Assembly (NCBI RefSeq): GCF_041146395.1
Contig: NC_090989.1
Coordinates: 278,782,343-278,846,342, forward strand
Length of the DNA: 64,000 nt
Reading direction: 5' to 3'
Source: Eulemur rufifrons
Lineage: Eukaryota; Chordata; Mammalia; Primates; Lemuridae
Below the pieces are notes generated by a model, which saw only the letters and a program-made list of their open reading frames with translations, was not told the DNA's origin and did not search any database. The position numbers and the translations under genes are program-made. Shown here one piece after another: positions 1 to 64,000 of the stretch; within the stretch, counting starts at the first letter, position 1, and each line of letters begins with the position of its first letter.

Positions 1-600
1 TTAGCCCAGTAAGATCCATTTTAGACTTCTGACTTCCAAAACTGTAAGCCTCAAATTGTAGACGCCCAAGGTAGAGAAGGGCTAGCTCAAAGAGACTTGT
101 GGGTGTGGCTTGTCCCATGGAGTGAATCCCAGTAAGATTAATAGAAGGCCCACAAAGTTCAGAAAATTACATTGGCAAAAATGCCACCAGCTGTGATTGC
201 AAGGGACAGAAACAGTACAAAATGAAAAGAGGCCTTAGGACCCCCACACTGATTTCTTTCCCAGGAACCCATTCCCCTCTCCTTAACGGCAAAATGCCTT
301 TACAACGGAAAATTTGCTTGAGAAGTGAATGATTTCCAATAGGCTTCAAGAGAAATTTCATCAGAGCTCTGCTCTGGGAAAGCCCATTGAAACATCTCCG
401 CCTGCGGCAGGGACGCCCTTTTAAGGGACATAATATTCTGTAATCTCCTTCCTCAACCAAACACTAGCAAGTGCGCTTCTGTCCCTGACATTACTGCAGC
501 AGTTCCCCCCCTGCTGTCAAATTTTTATACTTTCAGGGTTCCAGGCCACCAACCCATAGCTGCCCTGTTTCAACTGAGAGGCTCTCATTTCCTTTACTCT
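1..600. other. Intergenic DNA upstream of ZNF79
   Basis: No reading frame with a recognisable family, splice-site pattern or young repeat is visible here. It is ordinary mixed-composition DNA leading into the GC-rich ZNF79 promoter. In the human arrangement SLC2A8 would lie further left, outside this window; nothing of it is seen. Confidence 0.6.
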
Positions 601-984
601 TCCCAAACTTTGAGTTTAGGCCGTGAAGCTGGCTGGGGATGGCCCTGAGCCGAAGGCGGCGGAAGGACAGAGGTCCAGGGCACGCCCAACCACGGAGAGG
701 AACTCGGGCACCCAGAATCAGCGTAGCCTGGGCCTGCGCTAGAGACCACCGTTCCCAGGGTCCTTCGCAGCCACGTTGCTTCCTGTCCCAGAGGCTCCCC
801 TGTCATTGGATTCTGGGGGACCTGAAAGACATGTGCAACAAGAAAGCATGATGGGTAATAGAGTCTGGGAGCAAGAACAGGCAGAAGCCTCTCCGGGGGA
901 AGTACAGTCCCAGACGGTGTGCGGATCACAAATCCGGCGGCTGGAAGGAAAAGGGCTTTGGCTAGGAACGACGCCCAGCAGAGG

Positions 985-1001
985 CTTCTGGGAAATGTAG
1001 T
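985..1001 (-). promoter_or_regulatory. ZNF143/STAF-type binding site
   Basis: Read on the minus strand the site is ACTACATTTCCCAGAAG, the core of the long SBS motif bound by ZNF143 and ZNF76. It lies about 420 bp upstream of the ZNF79 start codon inside the GC-rich promoter. A site this long is unlikely to arise by chance. Occupancy is inferred, not shown. Confidence 0.7.
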
Positions 1002-1420
1002 CCTCTGGGGCAGGCTGTGAGGGTTGCGCGCATGACAGGAAGTGGCGTAGTCAGGAGCGCTCCCGTGGCGCGAGAGCGCGTACCTGGTGTTCCGGCAGTG
1101 CCTGGAACTGAAATGTTTGAGCGGTACCCGGTCGCCGTTTGCAGGTGGTTTTCTCGGAAAGCCGGCAGCGGCTTTTCCACCCAGGTTCTGCTTAAAGCCG
1201 AGCAGAGGAGTGGCTGTGGGTAGGGGGCGGAGTGGAAGGCCCGGCCCGAGCTCCCAGGGCCCGGCACCGCAGGCTCAGACCCGGCTTCTGGGGGGAGAGG
1301 CCGAAACAGGGGAGTCCAGCCTGGGAGCTGTCCGAGCAGCCCAGCAAACCAGGCGGAAGCTGCTGTGGAGCGACCCTGACGCCCAGAGAACTGGGGGAGG
1401 TGACACGAGGTGGGACTCAA

Positions 1421-15752
<14,332 letters not shown>

Positions 15753-15940
15753 CTGAGAACACAGTGGAAGTGGGGAGAGCCCCCCCCCCCCACCCCCCAC
15801 ATGCCAACTCATGACAGACGTGTGATCTCAGGTAAATGCTGAAGGCTTGGAAGCATCTGGGGACACCTAGCTTTTAGGCTGTAGCCCAATACCACATGCA
15901 AAAGCACCTTTAATAAACAGTCACTATTTTACATGTTGCA
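15753..15940 (+). other. ZNF79: ZNF79 3' UTR with AATAAA
   Basis: After the TAA there is a C-rich tract (15780-15799) and then a canonical AATAAA at 15912-15917. Cleavage would be expected near 15930-15940. A more distal site is possible but none as good was seen. Confidence 0.7.
15780..15799 (+). repeat. Poly-C tract in ZNF79 3' UTR
   Basis: Twelve Cs, one A, six Cs, shortly after the ZNF79 stop. The minus strand is a G run. Confidence 0.9.
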
Positions 15941-17454
15941 TGTGGAACCTTGAGAGCCCTAACATTTTCATTCAGTAAGCACTTCAGGAATCCAAGAATC
16001 CAGCTCAAATTTCATCCAACTTTTGAGATTTGCCTTTATTCAGAAAAGTGGGCCAAAGCACTTTATGTAGCAGAAACACCACAAACCTGGTTTTGTTCGA
16101 AAATGTAATGAAATCAATGAGTAGAGAACTCAAGTTTCTAATCAAGGTTAGGTCTGCAGCAATACTAGCAATTTCTCCTTGAAGAGATTAGATGATTTGA
16201 GAAATGGTATGGTATCCAATTTGAGAGGGCTTGAATACAGGTGAGTAAAGGGATTCTAGGGCCAACTACTAAATATTAGAATCTCCCTGGGCAGGGGACC
16301 CTCAGAAAAGTGCTGCTAGGCCCAGTCTCCACATGTCAACTGCATAGAGCTTGTTATTGCTAGGAAGAGAAAGCAGACCCCAAGAAGCATGTGCTTTTCC
16401 ATGAAGAACAGGGAGGAGCAAGAAGAATGGGGAGAGGAGACAGCCATGCTTGGCTCCTAAGCAGGTAGGCCCACAACTACACCAGGCTCCTCTTCCTGAT
16501 GAAAGTTTCCTTTCCCTTTAGGAGACCCAGATTCTTACTACTGGCCTCCTCCCTTTTCCCTTGCACTTGGGCCTGGGTCCTACCTTGCAACTCACAGGTT
16601 TTTCCTTAGTGACTTGGCACAGTACTTTCTAGGGCACCAGAATGATTATGTCCCCACTCACTGCAGGTGGTCCTTCCCACTCAAGCCTGTTCTCCATCTG
16701 CCTTAAAAACCCTACTTAAAATGAATGACTTGAAGTGAGTGATGTGGGGGAAATCAAGTTCTTAGGGCAGTCATGGTACTCAGTAACCCTATCCAGGTAG
16801 TGCATCAAGCTGCTCTGGTGCAGCTTGCTCAAGTGTGTTGAGGTTGGTTCAATCCAACATCTAAGGGAGTGCAGGGTGGGAGAGGAAAAAAAAAATGTAA
16901 GGGAATGATAAACCCAAGTTCCAGTAAGTTGGTCAGGAGGAACAGGTGGGAGCATGAGACTTGGGAAAAATGAAAGGTCAGAAAATAGTCTGGTGGTTTA
17001 CAGCACTAAGTTTAGAGAAAAGGTTGGGAACTACAGAGGTAAGCTACAATTACTACAGCAAATAACCCAAACCTCACTTTCCCATGAGGAAATGATTAGT
17101 CAAGGACAGTCAGGTTTCCGTTGTCATCTTAGTGGTTCTGAACCCTGGCTGTGCACTGGAGTGGCCAGCAAAGGCTTTAAATATGGGTCCTGGGCCCCAA
17201 CCTACCCAGAGATTCAGTTGGTCTGGGATGGAGAGCTGCTTTCTCTCCAGGTGTTCATGCTGAACTACAGGTTATCTACGTGTCTACAAAAAGCATTTCC
17301 TTTCCAGGTCTCTTTCCAGAGCTCCCCCACACAGGCACAAAATTTGTTACCCACAAGGCGCCCAGATTATTACTTCTTCATAGGTTCTGCCATCTTGGCC
17401 CCATTTACCACCCTGCAAAGGAGGAACCAGATGACACCACATCAAAAAGCCCAG
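15941..17454. other. Intergenic DNA between ZNF79 and RPL12
   Basis: No gene-like coding signal. A MER5A-like DNA-transposon remnant lies near 17125-17260. The longest plus-strand frame here (16954-17511) runs into the antisense of RPL12 exon 7 and has no family resemblance. Confidence 0.6.
17125..17262 (+). mobile_element. MER5A-like hAT remnant
   Basis: The phrase 'gtggttctgaaccctggctg' followed by 'gggtcctgggcccc' and 'gattcagttggtctggg' is the hallmark order of MER5A elements. It is old and diverged. The family name is from memory. Confidence 0.6.
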
Positions 17455-21275
<3,821 letters not shown>

Positions 21276-21358
21276 TTGCACCTTGGCCTCCTCCGAGCCG
21301 AAAACCCAAAGGCCGGAAGGCGTGCAGACCACGCCGGATATAGGCAGGACAGCGCCGC

Positions 21359-21368
21359 TCTCGCGAGA
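21359..21368. promoter_or_regulatory. TCTCGCGAGA palindromic promoter element
   Basis: A perfect 10-bp palindrome between the two divergent starts. This motif is known from TATA-less and bidirectional CpG-island promoters and has been linked to ZBTB33 (Kaiso). Function at this site is inferred. Confidence 0.75.
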
Positions 21369-21369
21369 T

Positions 21370-21466
21370 CTGTCGTCTCCGCCCAGCCTCCCAGCGACGC
21401 CCTTGCCGTCATGTTTCTTGTGGGCAGGCGCCTGAGGCTGGCGGCTGGAGAGAGCCCGGCACCGCG
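21370..21466 (+). other. LRSAM1: LRSAM1 non-coding exon 1
   Basis: A GTGAGC donor at 21467 ends a GC-rich segment just right of the promoter elements. There is no in-frame start linking it to the LRSAM1 protein, so it is taken as 5' UTR. The 5' boundary is approximate, set by the usual spacing from RPL12. Confidence 0.6.
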
Positions 21467-23393
21467 GTGAGCTGTGGCTAGGGATTCGGAAGGGAGGATC
21501 GTTCGGGGAGTTCGCCCCGGAGGAGTCAGGGAAGAGGGGTCTGCTCCCGAGATCCAGGGCCTTGCTGTTCCCCTTGCTCGCTTGTTGTGAGGGTCACCCT
21601 GGGGTCCCTGTCACCCAATCCTAGAGCCCCGCCCCTCCCCTGAGGCGTCCGCACCCCCATTCTGGCACCCCAGTACCTCGGCGACCCTGGGCCCCCTCTA
21701 ACCCCTTCGTGGTGTGTGTATTTTAGTTATCAAAACAATCTGTTCCAGTCTAAACCCAGTCCAACTCTTAATTCTGAGATTCCGCGATTCCCAGAGTCTC
21801 AGACTTCGTCATCCTGGTCTGCATGACTTTCTGAAATTGTGAGTTTTGGTCCCCAGCTCCTGCGTTTGGAGAAGACCAGACTGGCTCTGCCGGGCCCGTG
21901 CTGGGTGATCTGCGATCGCGCGTCCATGACCAAGCCCTCTGAGTGATCAGCCTGCCTTCGGGTCCACCCTAGGGTCGAAACGTGGGGGCCCTCCACAAAG
22001 CCAGGTTGGCCACTGCCCACCCCAGCCAGGGAGGGATGGGTGTGACTCTCCCCATCTGGGCTGGACGTCGTGGGGAGGGAAGGGATGAGGGATAGACATC
22101 TGGGGGCAGATTGGAATGAACTGATCTTCTAGGAGGGATGCGGGAGCTATGGTCATGGCTGGGTGGTTGGGGAGGAGAAGGGGAGGGCTGGTCATTGGGA
22201 GCAGAGGGTAAGTGCTAGTCATCAGGGAGGGATGGGGGACAGCTGTTTGCAAACCGTTCTCCAATCTTGCTGGCAGGGGGGTTGACAAGAGGGCCCCTAG
22301 CTGGCTCTGCAGGCCTGGCCACCTCTCCACACAGCTAATGCCCACAGGCACAGAACTGTGATCTCTACCCCTCCCCCTGAGAACTGGGTGTGTCTTCAAC
22401 TGCATCTCCTCCCCAAGCCTCTTCTCCCCTAGCTCCTGTGGTAGGCCCTGAATCAATGTTTGTTTCATGTGTGGTGCTTTGTGGCTGACATTTATCGAGT
22501 GCTCATTATGTGCGAGGTACTGTGCCATGTACTCTGCATGTATGAAATCATTGGATCCTCACAGAACCCACTGTTGGTAGCATTACTACTCACACTTTAC
22601 CAGTGAGGAAACTGAGGCTCTGAGAAGTGAACTAAGGTGATGCAGTTGATGGGCAGCAGATCTTGGATTCAAACCCAGTTATATTTCATCCCAGAGCCTG
22701 TCCTGTTAGCCATACACTTCCTTGGATATTTGCTTCCTGGCCTATAGCTGTCCTTATTAAGCACTGATATTTGCAGATTCTGGGCAGGCAGTGAGCACCT
22801 CGCTTCTGAGTTCTGTGTATTTCCTGTGTGCCAAGTTATGTGAGCACCAAGGAAGGGCAAACTCCACAGGACCAGGACTGGAAAGACCAGAGACACAGGC
22901 TGGTTTTGCTACAATTCAAGCTGTATAACCAGATCACTGAACTTAATAAGGATCTGTTTCTTCACTCCAAACAGGGATATGGTGAAAATCAAATGTAATA
23001 GTAACTGCGAGGACTACTTTTTGGCTTTTAGTTAGCTCAGAGATCTCTTTAGTTATGATGGGCTTGAACTTCCCATGGTCGTGGCTGGCTCTGGTTTGGT
23101 TCTGCTGATGCCGCCCTGACAGTGTTTCGGGGGTAGCAGTGATTCATCAGCTGAGTCTGTTAAAGTCCTCAAAGAACATCCCTGGAAAAGCCCTGAGGGA
23201 ACTTCTGGCAAGCTCAGGAAGGGGAAACAGAGAGTACTGCACACCTGTGTGGGGCTCAGGGCACAGATTGAAGGATGAGACAGACACAGCCCCTGCAGAC
23301 TAGCTGCATGCTCTGTGTCACTGTGCTACCCGTCCTGGGTGATGGGGGGCTGTGACACATTCCCCAGGCCCTAACTTCTCTCCTGTGCCCCAG
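21467..23393 (+). other. LRSAM1: LRSAM1 intron 1
   Basis: GC-rich at its start, then unique DNA with a MIR at about 22490-22690. No coding exon was found. A further 5' UTR exon cannot be excluded. Confidence 0.6.
22490..22690 (-). mobile_element. MIR SINE
   Basis: A well-kept reverse MIR: 'gagtgctcattatgtgcgag', 'accagtgaggaaactgaggc' and 'gattcaaacccag'. Confidence 0.8.
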
Positions 23394-62549
<39,156 letters not shown>

Positions 62550-63019
62550 GTAAGTCTGGGGTGGCCGCCCAACGCGCAAGCCCACCCTGCCACCCGCCTG
62601 CCCTGCCTGCACTGGCCTCCGCAGTCTCTCCAGGGATGGTTTCTAACCGTTTTTCTCTAGTTATAAAAGTACATTGTGTTCATTTAGAAATTTTGGAAAA
62701 TACAGAAAAGCAAAAAATACAGGAAATAAAAATGACCCATAAACCCATGATCCCAATATGAGCAATGCTAACATCATTCTTGGGACTTTTTTTCTTTTTC
62801 TTCAAGAAGGATTTTTCCCCCACTATTTAATAAATACATCAGGAAAAATTTTCCTAAGTTACAGAAAATCAACAACATGATTTTCCCTGCAAAAGGATCA
62901 TTTTTAAAAAAATTATTGCAGAATTAACACACTGGAAAAATTAAACATAGCAGTGTATAAAATAAAAGTCTTCCTTTGCCTCCATGAGCAATCGATCCTA
63001 CTTAGAAAAACAACCATGT

Positions 63020-63413
63020 GGCCAGGCGCAGTGGCTCATGCCTGTAATCCCAGCACTTTGGAGGGTTGATGTCGGAGGATCACTTGAAGCCAGGAGTTCA
63101 AGACCAGCCTGATACAGCATAATGTTTAGAGGCAACAATAAAAATTAAAAAAAAATTAAAAAAAAAAAAAGACCAGCCTGAGCAACATAGTGAGACCCCA
63201 TCTCTAAAAAAAAAAAAAAAAAAAAAAAAAAATTAGCCAGGTGTGGTGGCTGCACCTGTAGTCCCAGCTACTCAGAAGGCTGAGACAGGAGGATCTCTTG
63301 AGCCCGGGAGTTTGAGCTTACAGTGAGCTGTGATGATGCCAGTGTACACCAGCCCCGACAACAGAGCTAGACCCTATCTCTGGAAAAAAAAAAAAAGGAA
63401 AGAAAAGAAAAAA
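63020..63413 (+). mobile_element. Alu SINE, sense, carrying an internal insertion
   Basis: An Alu from 'ggccaggcgcagtggctcat' to an A-rich tail, flanked by 'caaccatgt' on both sides. Its left arm is broken at 63112-63170 by a poly(A)-tailed insert. Confidence 0.88.
63112..63170 (+). mobile_element. Short poly(A)-tailed insert inside an Alu, probably L1 3' end
   Basis: 'atacagcataatgtttagag' and 'gcaacaataaaaatt', then an A-rich tail. AAGACCAGCCTG stands on both sides, so the Alu's own sequence was duplicated on insertion. Confidence 0.7.
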
Positions 63414-63559
63414 GCAACCATGTTAGCAGTTTGATTATTCCATGGTCTTTAATTAGACCCAGGGGATGCCGTGATATGGAGGGACTAGTGGTTACAAATT
63501 CAACCAAGCCCTGCTCTTAGGCCCTGTGGGTGGCTCCTAGTTTTTTCTTTCTTTCTTTC

Positions 63560-63899
<340 letters not shown>

Positions 63900-64000
63900 T
63901 AGTTTCTTGATACGACAGATAGCTCTGGACAGTTGGGAGCACATCCTTTATTGTTTCCTTAGAATAAATTCCCAGAAAGAGGAAATGCTCAAGCAAATCA

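Overview
This is mammalian nuclear DNA, almost certainly from a strepsirrhine primate and most likely a Malagasy lemur. The evidence is about 25 Alu-type SINEs, many of the lemur kind (a right arm reading 'gaggttgctgtgagctaggctgacgcc', an AT-rich block before 'attagccgggcatggtggc'), plus one TTAA-flanked piggyBac-like element in an RPL12 intron. As far as I recall, recent piggyBac activity within primates has been described in mouse lemurs. Gene order and proteins match the human 9q33.3 block ZNF79 - RPL12 - LRSAM1; that comparison is from memory, not a search.

Layout. 1-600: intergenic. 600-15,940: ZNF79 (+), a KRAB-type zinc-finger gene with five coding exons (1421-1436, 4386-4474, 6347-6449, 6987-7082, 14581-15752). 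They join in phase to 491 residues with a degenerate KRAB-A remnant and 11 C2H2 fingers. 15,940-17,455: short intergenic stretch. 17,455-21,275: RPL12 (-), seven exons that join exactly to the 165-residue 60S stalk-base protein uL11; a probable H/ACA snoRNA (SNORA65) lies in intron 4. 21,275-21,470: a GC-rich bidirectional promoter shared by RPL12 and LRSAM1, with a perfect TCTCGCGAGA palindrome. 21,370 to the right edge: LRSAM1 (+), 23 coding exons carrying residues 1-686 (LRRs, long coiled coil, SAM domain, one intact PSAP motif and the first two RING cysteines). The last coding exon, with the rest of the RING, lies beyond the window.

The genes do not form a pathway. RPL12 is a housekeeping ribosomal gene, LRSAM1 a RING E3 ubiquitin ligase acting on TSG101/ESCRT, and ZNF79 a putative DNA-binding regulator. 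Only RPL12 and LRSAM1 are physically coupled, through their promoter.

I found no undescribed gene system. The most unusual items are in the repeat layer and in small coding changes: a piggyBac-type MITE 50 bp from an RPL12 splice donor; a truncated, tail-less tRNA-Leu retropseudogene with 15-bp target duplications inside an old L1; a 5'-truncated poly(A)-tailed insert inside an Alu; two Alu-in-Alu nests; and a PMAP in LRSAM1 where human has PTAP, one of its two TSG101-binding motifs.
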